The position numbers and the translations under genes are program-made. Below the pieces are notes generated by a model, which was not told the origin of the DNA, ran no database searches, and saw only the letters and a program-made list of their open reading frames with translations. This document shows, piece after piece, positions 54,959-64,000 of a stretch of DNA of 64,000 bases; position 1 is the first letter of the stretch; every line of letters begins with the position of its first letter. This DNA comes from Phormidium tenue FACHB-886 (GTDB lineage Bacteria; Cyanobacteriota; Cyanobacteriia; Elainellales; Elainellaceae), in NCBI RefSeq assembly GCF_014764505.1, contig NZ_JACXWX010000020.1, forward strand, positions 40,042 through 104,041. The letters are read 5' to 3'.

Positions 54959-55046
54959 GCCCAACGATGCTCATAATCCATTGCAAATCAATCTTTTGAC
55001 TCGACCAGTAACCTCTGAACAGTCAGATTCATGGGCGTTGTTGGGC
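54959..55046 (-). other. Integron attC-like site candidate
   Basis: GCCCAAC (54959-54965) and GTTGGGC (55040-55046) are perfect inverted boxes of the form RYYYAAC / GTTRRRY, 88 bp in total. The next inner blocks (GATGCTCATAATC and GATTCATGGGCGTT) also pair, with one extra unpaired base and two G-T pairs, as the L boxes of attC do. The site overlaps the last codons of the hydrolase gene and ends before the phosphotransferase gene, where a cassette boundary should be. No integrase is in the window. Confidence 0.4.
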
Positions 55047-55901
55047 TGCTCCTCGCTGTGATACAGTGTGCTTTTCTATCGCTTCAAAAATAACAGACCA
55101 GTCGCCGCGATGCAGTTCGTGTCCTGTTCCTGGCAATGGTAGTAATACAGCCTCCTGGATCTCTGCTTGCAATGCCAAGCTATGGGCATAAGGTAAAACA
55201 TTATCTTCTGTGCCATGAATAATCAGAGTTGGGATAGCGATTTCGTGGAGGCGGTTAAACCATTTTTCTCCACCTTGAAGCAAGGCATGATTGAAGGTTG
55301 TCATGAGATTGGGAGTGCGATCGAAGTCAGCTCCAGCTAATTCGCGAATCACTGATTCATCAAACGGATGGGCTGAACCAGACATCAATTGCCATGCACC
55401 AATCTGATAGTCAATCACTACCTCACGGTTTGCCCAATCCAGTTCACTGGCTTTTGCATGGTATTCCAGCACAGATGGATCGATCCCTGGCAGACTTGGA
55501 TCGCTGTCAGCCAAAGGTTCCGAGGCGATTAACATTAAACTTTTAACTCGTTGAGGATGCTTGAGCGCCATGAGTTGAGCTAAGAATCCTCCTAGCGACA
55601 TCCCCATTAAATGAGCGCTCTGAAGACCATAGCCATCAAGAACACGAAAAACATCATCCGCCAGATCTTCAACGGAATAATGAATGTGACCTGGCTCGTA
55701 ACTGGTTGAGCGTCCTGTGTCTCGGTGATCGTAGCGAATCACATAGCGTCCCAGATTAGCCAACTGGCAGCAGAAATCTTCTGCCCACCACACGGCTGAA
55801 GCCATCGCTCCCATGATTAATAGAATGGGCGGATCATCTGGAGTACCGAAAGATTCGGAGAAAAGGCGAACTTCGTTATGGTTAACCCATTTACTTTCCA
55901 T
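55029..55901 (-). CDS. Alpha/beta hydrolase
   Basis: Protein of 290 residues. The catalytic triad is readable: Ser in [11 protein letters not shown], Asp in [11 protein letters not shown] and His in [11 protein letters not shown]; the oxyanion strand is [14 protein letters not shown]. It groups with aclacinomycin methylesterase/haloperoxidase-like hydrolases in general appearance. Substrate unknown. The C-terminal residues (AAQQRP) are encoded inside an attC-like palindrome. It stands alone between the phosphotransferase and GFA genes. Confidence 0.85.
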   Translation of the reverse strand: MESKWVNHNEVRLFSESFGTPDDPPILLIMGAMASAVWWAEDFCCQLANLGRYVIRYDHRDTGRSTSYEPGHIHYSVEDLADDVFRVLDGYGLQSAHLMGMSLGGFLAQLMALKHPQRVKSLMLIASEPLADSDPSLPGIDPSVLEYHAKASELDWANREVVIDYQIGAWQLMSGSAHPFDESVIRELAGADFDRTPNLMTTFNHALLQGGEKWFNRLHEIAIPTLIIHGTEDNVLPYAHSLALQAEIQEAVLLPLPGTGHELHRGDWSVIFEAIEKHTVSQRGAAQQRP

Positions 55902-55972
55902 GGCTTGTCACGTCTCGGTTTTCTTACATTGCAGACCATCTGGTGCTCATCATGAAACATCCCATCGGCGAC

Positions 55973-56365
55973 CTACTCCTCAGAGCGACTCGTGGGGTCA
56001 CGATCGCGATCGTATCGCCTGGTAAGCGGAAACGGCGGCAACCAGGACTCGCGACGGATGATCCAGCTTTCGTAGGTTGGCATCAGTTGGTCAGGAGCAT
56101 CCAGAGATCCGAGGTTCACTTCGATTTCGTCTGCGGTGCGTCCGAAGATGGACGAGCCGCAGCGGGGACAGAAAAACCGCCCGCCGTAATCGCGGGTTTC
56201 GCCCTCGATCGTCACTGCATCCTGAGGAAACACTGCGGAGGTGTGAAACAGTGCCCCATGATGCTTGCGGCAGTCGAGACAGTGACAAAGACCGACCCGG
56301 TATGGACGTCCCGATGCCACAATTCTGACGTTACCGCACAGGCAACCGCCCGTGAATTGGTTCAT
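55973..56365 (-). CDS. GFA-family (CENP-V/GFA) zinc protein
   Basis: Protein of 130 residues from ATG 56365, with AAGGAG ribosome site. It has the cysteine layout of glutathione-dependent formaldehyde-activating-type proteins: GGCLCGNVRI, CHCLDCRKHHGALF, and FFCPRCGSSIFGR. These proteins bind zinc; true formaldehyde activity is rare. The start lies inside the 3' end of the truncated PhyH gene. Confidence 0.88.
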   Translation of the reverse strand: MNQFTGGCLCGNVRIVASGRPYRVGLCHCLDCRKHHGALFHTSAVFPQDAVTIEGETRDYGGRFFCPRCGSSIFGRTADEIEVNLGSLDAPDQLMPTYESWIIRRESWLPPFPLTRRYDRDRDPTSRSEE

Positions 56366-56960
56366 GCTGCGTCTCCTTAAAATCGGGGCAGTTTGCCGTG
56401 ACACTCAATTTGGCACTCAAATCGAAACCCGCTAACCCTTCTCCAGCAGGTGCAAGGATTCGTGCCACCTCCATATGAGAACCGGATCGAATACGAGTAG
56501 GTGCATCCTGCTCACCAACGTCCGAAAACAAGAACAACATCAGCAATGCCCGATTGCGGGAATGGATATAGATACGCCACGTTGTAAAGTCGTTGGGGTC
56601 TGAGTCTTCACCTGGGAAGCTTAAATCAACGTGCCAACCCGTGTCTCCAGTATCTTCGTTAGATGGAAAGCGCACTGGGAAATATCCTGAGCTAAATCTG
56701 GGTTGCCGTCGCCCCTTGCCCACAAGCTGATCGAAGGCAGTACGCAATCTCCGCGTGTTGGTTGCTTGCACAAACGGTGGTTCATGATGATCTGGCAACC
56801 AAACTACAGGCTTCTTCCAGGTTGAGCGATCGTCGGAGTCGCACTTGGTGTCAGCCCAAAGAATCTTGCGGCATCGATCGGCAAGTTCACGAGAAAATGC
56901 CTGCTCGACCCGAATATATCTATTGGTAATGAACCGTTCAATCTGTTTGTTTGTCAACAT
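56331..56960 (-). pseudogene. Truncated phytanoyl-CoA dioxygenase-like protein
   Basis: Frame of 209 codons resembling the PhyH family of Fe(II)/2-oxoglutarate dioxygenases. The first half of the metal site is present (WHVDLSFPGEDS, His-x-Asp). The C-terminal part that should provide the second His and the 2-oxoglutarate Arg is gone: after KLSVTANCPD the frame runs into the start of the GFA gene and ends RLPVR. The 35-nt overlap with GFA suggests a deletion joined the two. It is probably inactive. Confidence 0.65.
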
Positions 56961-57237
56961 TTGAGCTGATGACTCTATAGACGATCGCGCAAGAACCCGT
57001 AAACTCTGGCGGTAATACTACATGATACTACAAACCGCAATTGCTTGGACTCCGAACCCTCACAAATAACTTAACGACAGTACCTTTTATATCGGCTGTC
57101 CTGACTTGAATGAACCTCGATCTATCTTGAAATAGAACATTGCATAACAAAAGATGAAGGCGATCGCACTCCAATTCAACGGATGACTGAATCACTATTC
57201 TATGGAGATACATTCCCGAATTCTCCAGCAACATCAT

Positions 57238-60401
<3,164 letters not shown>

Positions 60402-60414
60402 TACCTACACCTCC

Positions 60415-61010
60415 TCAAAAAGCTCTGCCAGAAGTCGTTTCCGCATGCTTAAACTGATAGTGCAGCAACATGAATCCATTGTGATAAATCTTGCTGTTTG
60501 TCAGGCTAAGAAGAACCTGCGGAATAGCACCTGCAAAAAGGGGAATGCCGCAGCCGAGTAGAATCGGATGGACTTTCAGAATCATCTCGTTTATCTCTGG
60601 AAATAGCACGGTGGCTAAATTGCTGCCCCCACACAGCCAAATGTCTATACCGGGTTGTTGCTTCAATTCTCTGACGAGTGCAACTGGGTTAGATGAAACC
60701 AATTCAATATCTGAGTCTGGATCTCTCAACGTTTGCGATACGACGAATTGCTTCATTTGCGGATAAGGATTGCTGATTCCCTCCTTGAGTCCCATCTCGT
60801 AGGTTTTCCGCCCCATAACTACCGCATCAAAACACTGATTTTCAGAAGTGATGCCCAGTTTCTCTCGAAAGAAAGCTGGAATTGTTTCAGGAAAGGCTGC
60901 GTGCAAATCGGCAACTTGTTCCCCTTCCGTCAGAAAAAAGTCGTAGGAATCGTCTGAGCGGGCAATGAAGCGATCGACCGTGCAGGCGATGAAATACTTA
61001 GTTTACGCAT
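60415..61010 (-). pseudogene. DHFR-like reductase with frameshift near the start
   Basis: The body is a RibD/DHFR-like reductase (AVVMGRKTYEMGL, DIWLCGGSNLATVLFPEINE, ILLGCGIPLFAG). The expected start ATG 61010 gives MRKL, but a one-base loss near 60999 puts the family sequence KYFIACTVDRFIARSDDSYD in the next frame, which has no start until TTG 60906. The expected ATG overlaps the preceding stop by 13 nt. The product is probably truncated or absent unless translated from TTG 60906 (163 residues). Confidence 0.7.
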
Positions 61011-61369
61011 CTCAATGTCCAGATGAAGGCTAACGCGATGAGTAGATGAATGAAAGCGAACACCACCGCCAACGGTCGTGCACCGCTGAGCAACCCCCAC
61101 ACATCCACAGCGGGACCCACACTAAACCCAACAATGTTGCCGAGGATAATTGCCTGACGTGCTGTGGACGGCTCCGTGTTCCGAGCTGTCCAGTTCAGAA
61201 CTGCAATCCCCAGAAAGGTACTGCCGAACACCCGGAGATAGGCGATCAACGCGGCGGGTGCATCTGCAGGAACGGCACCAACACCTATTTTCTGTGGAGC
61301 AAATATAAATCCGAATCCCAGGAGTCCCATATAAACAGCAGTGGTACTAAGCAATAGCTTGAGTTTCAT
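60998..61369 (-). CDS. Small DUF4345-like membrane protein
   Basis: Protein of 123 residues with four hydrophobic segments (LLLSTTAVYMGLLGFGFIFA, RVFGSTFLGIAVLNWTA, AIILGNIVGFSVGPAVDVW, AVVFAFIHLLIALAFIW). The pattern resembles DUF4345 and related small membrane proteins of unknown function. First gene of the DHFR-rph cluster. Confidence 0.65.
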   Translation of the reverse strand: MKLKLLLSTTAVYMGLLGFGFIFAPQKIGVGAVPADAPAALIAYLRVFGSTFLGIAVLNWTARNTEPSTARQAIILGNIVGFSVGPAVDVWGLLSGARPLAVVFAFIHLLIALAFIWTLRCVN

Positions 61370-61421
61370 GAGATAGTCCTCTCTCCGAAATAGTTGGTGA
61401 TTCGCATTGGAAGTTGTCCGG

Positions 61422-61496
61422 TCAGGTTATCGCATATCCTGTCTTCCAATCAGCAAGGGTATCAAACGCAAAGAGGTAAACAATTTGCCGGTTCAT
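61422..61496 (-). pseudogene. DJ-1/PfpI-family N-terminal remnant
   Basis: A 24-codon frame, MNRQIVYLFAFDTLADWKTG then YAIT*, with a GAGGAG ribosome site before it. It matches the first strand and helix of DJ-1/PfpI amidotransferase-like proteins (VYLFVFDxxADWExxYA). The rest of the gene is missing; nothing of it is seen downstream. Confidence 0.5.
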
Positions 61497-61614
61497 TTGC
61501 TTGCTCCTCAGCGGTTGCCAAAAACTCAGGGCTGCGGTGTTGGCTCAGTCATCATCCAATCTTGTTTGTGATTATGATGCAGTGTCAAGGCAGCAGGATT
61601 GTAAAAAATTGACT

Positions 61615-61860
61615 TTAATTTGGCAGCACCACATGGCAGGGATGAAAGCCTCGCTGTGCTAAATACTCAATCGGTGTGCAGTTAGCGAGCGATCGAAAAT
61701 CATGGATCAGATGGGCTTGATCGAAATAGCCGCAGGTGAACGCCAGATCTGCCCAATCAACCTGCCCTTTGCCAGCAATTAGATACAAAACTTGCCGCAA
61801 CCGTCGGACGCGACAAAACAGCTTAGGGTTGCCACTCCCTCTTCTTGCCCATACAAAGAA
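61615..61860 (-). pseudogene. AraC-family regulator C-terminal fragment
   Basis: The frame (readable back to about 61860) gives NPKLFCRVRRLRQVLYLIAG, DWADLAFTCGYFDQAHLIHD and PIEYLAQRGFHP, the second helix-turn-helix of AraC-type regulators. The N-terminal sensing domain and first helix-turn-helix are absent and no start with a ribosome site exists, so it is a remnant. Confidence 0.65.
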
Positions 61861-61953
61861 AAAGCATGGCTTCCTCGATAATACTACACCATACTACAAA
61901 GCTGGTTAGAGAGTCCACACGTCTATTGTAGAAAAGTACTCAGCGTCAATCAT

Positions 61954-62385
61954 TTACGAACGCTTGAGTTTGTCAGTCTCTGCACGGAGGCGTTCTTCCT
62001 GTTCTCTGAGTTCTGGGGTCAACAGTTCTCCGAACTCGTCTGCGCTGAAGATCGGACGAATTTCAATTTCGGAGTCTCCTGGCATCGGATTTGGGCAGCG
62101 TTTGACCCAGGCGATCGCTTCTTCCATCGACTTTACTTGCCAAATCCAGAAGCCTGCAACCAGTTCCTTTGTTTCTGTGAACGGTCCATCGGTCACAGTT
62201 CGATTTGTTCCTGAGAACTGAACCCGTACTCCTTTTGAACTGGGGTGTAGTCCGTCGGCAGCGAGCAAAATTCCAGCTTTGACCAGTGCTTCGTTGTAGT
62301 TTCCCATGTCGGTCAAAAGCTGTTCGCTGGGCATTACACCTGCTTCAGAATCTGGGGTAGCTTTGACTAAAACCATGACTTTCAT
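61954..62385 (-). CDS. YciI-like (DGPF domain) protein
   Basis: Protein of 143 residues of the YCII/DGPF family: MKVMVLVKATPDSEAG, RTVTDGPFTETKELVAGFWI and EAIAWVKRCP. Length and motifs are complete. Such proteins are often encoded beside sigma factors or VOC proteins; their activity is unknown. Confidence 0.88.
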   Translation of the reverse strand: MKVMVLVKATPDSEAGVMPSEQLLTDMGNYNEALVKAGILLAADGLHPSSKGVRVQFSGTNRTVTDGPFTETKELVAGFWIWQVKSMEEAIAWVKRCPNPMPGDSEIEIRPIFSADEFGELLTPELREQEERLRAETDKLKRS

Positions 62386-62436
62386 AATGAGATCTCCTGT
62401 TATTGATTGTTTTCAAAGCAAATTAGGTATTGGCTC

Positions 62437-62826
62437 TCACGCCATCGCTGTAGGGGGCATATGAAGACCGATCATATTTCCTTCGGTATCGACAACCAAT
62501 GCCATGAAACCGTATTGGCCGATTGACTGCTTGGGGGTGTGGATTTTTCCACCCGAGGTAACAACGCGCTCCAATTCCACCGCAACCTCGTCGCAATGGA
62601 AGTACGGTATCGTGCCACTGCCGCCCGGTTCAAATCCATTTATCTTGACCAACGCACCCGAAGCACCAACTAATTCCATCGACATGGGAAAGGCCCACAT
62701 ATCGGTATCGGTATCAGGACTTTCGAGCTTCTCCAACGTCACCTTGAACACTGACTCGTAAAACTGTTTTGCACGATCCATGTCCTGGACGTATATCTCA
62801 CACCAAGTAATAGGATTGGGTTTCAT
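62437..62826 (-). CDS. VOC-family (glyoxalase-like) protein
   Basis: Protein of 129 residues from ATG 62826, with CAGGAG ribosome site; a longer frame to 62931 adds no conserved sequence. Typical VOC repeats: ITWCEIYVQDMDRAKQFYES at the start, and KQSIGQYGFMALVVDTEGNM with IGLHMP at the end. Metal-dependent lyase, isomerase or dioxygenase functions occur in this fold; substrate unknown. Confidence 0.88.
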   Translation of the reverse strand: MKPNPITWCEIYVQDMDRAKQFYESVFKVTLEKLESPDTDTDMWAFPMSMELVGASGALVKINGFEPGGSGTIPYFHCDEVAVELERVVTSGGKIHTPKQSIGQYGFMALVVDTEGNMIGLHMPPTAMA

Positions 62827-63006
62827 CCTGTAACTCCTGTTTGGTTTTGTAATGATGGTGTTGGTTTGCAGCCAGACGCTTGCTCTACCAAATAGTCGAA
62901 TGAAGGTTCGTGAAATCGACATATCGTACAAACTTTTTCAGAAAAAGCTTGTTCTATTTCACCTTGGTTGCGATCCACTCTAATGGGAGACGCGTCATGG
63001 AAATTG

Positions 63007-63354
63007 TCAGGCGGAATGGCAACAGTGCTCAGCTTCTTTCCCATCCTCATAGTCGTCATGCAGGCGCACCCAATCCAGAATGGTCTTTTCGTTGCGGCTC
63101 TTCGCAGCTGAATTGAGGAAGTGATAGGCACCGAGCAAAAGGTTGCCGCCACGAGCATAGCTGGAATAGGTGTGAAAAACCTGTCCGTTCTTGTCTTTGT
63201 AGAAGATGCTAATGCCATGCAGACCAAGCGCACCGTTATCTTTGCCACCCGCCTCCAGAGCTGCGCGATAGAAAGCTTCGACTTGCTGCCGATTCTCGGC
63301 CGTGAACGCTAAGTGAAGATGCGCTGGCTTCTGCTCGGTTTGGAATATGCACAA
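63007..63354 (-). pseudogene. Chimeric VOC/DUF899 fragment
   Basis: One frame joins two unrelated families. Residues ~8-45 are VOC-like (AHLHLAFTAENRQQVEAFYR, then AALEAGGKDNG). From residue ~48 it is the C-terminus of DUF899 (GISIFYKDKNGQVFHTYSSY, ARGGNLLLGAYHFL). Both parts are truncated at the junction near 63215, so this is the product of a deletion rather than a designed fusion. Confidence 0.6.
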
Positions 63355-63402
63355 TGAAGATTTACCCTTCGATGCACCGAGGTACGGGTTAGGGCAGTAG
63401 TT

Positions 63403-63795
63403 CTATTTAACAGGTGCGTTGGTGCGCGTCCACTGAGCAACTGGTCGGCCGTCACGTCTCCACCACGACCCAGCCTCTTCCTGTTGCAGCCAGCCAGCAG
63501 GCGAGTCCTCCCACGTCTCTTGGCGACCGTAGGGAGTCAGGTCGAGCAACTGGAGCGTGGGCAGCATAGCCTCGATTCCTCGCCACTTCGTTTCGTACGT
63601 CTGGAACACTTCGTCGCCGGCCCGCAGGTAGCAGCGGCGGTCACCCCCGTTCCGGGTCGCTAGCATATCTCCGGAGTCGGACGTCGAGTACCACGGCGTC
63701 GTCCAGCCCATGAAGTCTCGATAGGCAGCGATCTCGGCCCACGGGCCACTGCTGAAGACAGCGTAGCTCACGTCACGCTCGGCTAGGGTAATGTT
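63403..63795 (-). pseudogene. DUF899 C-terminal fragment
   Basis: The frame VSYAVFSSGPWAEIAAYRDF, MGWTTPWYST and LTPYGRQETWEDSPAGW matches the second half of DUF899 (thioredoxin-fold, AhpC/TSA-like) proteins. The N-terminal half is missing: an in-frame stop lies near 63794 and an IS1-like element begins just beyond. GTG 63771 could start a 122-residue product. GC content is higher than in the neighbours. Confidence 0.65.
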
Positions 63796-63850
63796 CTAGA
63801 CGTGTTGAAATGAGAGAGAATTAGAGAGATGTTTTTTCTGAAATTGCAGC

Positions 63851-64000
63851 ATGGTGTTAGAACCCGTTGTTTGTCCAGACTGTGGCAGTGATGATATCGT
63901 CAGGCATGGTCGCTCTAGTGCTGGAAAACCCCGTTACAAATGTCGTAATCAACAGTGCCAACGGAGCACCTTTATTTGCAGCTATACCTATCGTGGCTAC
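63851..64000 (+). mobile_element. IS1-type InsA, 5' part, cut by window edge
   Basis: ATG 63851 opens MVLEPVVCPDCGSDDIVRHG, RSSAGKPRYKCRNQQCQRST, the zinc-finger N-terminus of IS1 InsA proteins. It differs from the InsA fragment at 53199, so the two come from different IS1 elements. The frame is open at the right edge; whether the element is intact cannot be seen. Confidence 0.8.

Noticed and set aside
57028..57237. Leftward 69-codon frame next to the rph-like gene
   Set aside because: No homology recognised and no good ribosome site; treated as intergenic sequence.
62823..63248. Leftward 141-codon frame overlapping VOC and DUF899 pieces
   Set aside because: It is in another frame than the recognisable homology and shows no family features.

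Overview
The window reads as chromosomal DNA from a filamentous-type cyanobacterium. The octamer GCGATCGC (HIP1) and its core CGATCG recur throughout. The left end carries gene types common in cyanobacteria: a filamentous-haemagglutinin-domain exoprotein followed by a TPR-CHAT protein.

Layout. Positions 1-7022 hold the end of a purine/NCS2-type permease, a 1195-residue haemagglutination-domain secreted protein and a TPR-CHAT peptidase-like protein. Positions 7246-49468 are one large contractile injection system (eCIS, phage-tail-like) locus in several blocks. Block A is a leftward operon (24193 down to 7246). It encodes a 54-aa small protein, a gp19-type tube protein, a 1230-aa tape-measure candidate, a CIS tube/LysM-type protein, the VgrG-like spike, a PAAR tip, gp25, baseplate J, tail protein I, a baseplate-associated protein with a DUF4159-like end, and two proteins with a central membrane segment (one with WD40 repeats). 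Block B (24451-26706, rightward) is a DUF4157 cargo candidate. Block C is a leftward regulatory operon (31679 down to 26890): small ORF, histidine kinase, NarL-type regulator, a pseudokinase fused to a PstS-like binding domain, and a zinc-ribbon/FHA protein. Block D is a rightward operon (32328-40194): a Pvc16-like (DUF4255) protein, the sheath, two tube proteins, two related small proteins, a 48-aa DUF6760-like protein and two FHA proteins. The first FHA protein ends in a methylglyoxal-synthase-like domain that has lost its catalytic motif. Block E is leftward (49468 down to 40274): a second DUF4255 protein, the AAA ATPase, two DUF4157 proteins with metalloprotease-like C-termini, an unknown protein and a papain-toxin remnant. 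A rightward Ser/Thr kinase (49952-51763) follows, with about nine TIAQ repeats and a C-terminal membrane segment.

All structural parts expected of an eCIS are present (sheath, tubes, baseplate, spike, tip, AAA ATPase, cap). The membrane-spanning baseplate-linked proteins fit the thylakoid-anchored type known from multicellular cyanobacteria. The kinase, pseudokinase and three FHA proteins suggest that firing or assembly is controlled by protein phosphorylation; this is inference.

Positions 51.8-54.0 kb are a graveyard of at least five transposase fragments (IS5-, IS6-, IS1- and IS630-like) with two related hairpin repeats. Positions 54.2-63.8 kb are an accessory region, all leftward, of small enzymes: an aminoglycoside-phosphotransferase-like protein, an alpha/beta hydrolase, a GFA protein, a truncated PhyH protein, a rifampicin-phosphotransferase-like protein, two DHFR-like proteins (one frameshifted), a DUF4345-like membrane protein, YciI, VOC, and fragments of DJ-1, AraC and DUF899 genes. 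One intergenic site looks like an integron attC. A second IS1-like transposase begins at the right edge. I saw no tRNA, rRNA or CRISPR array.
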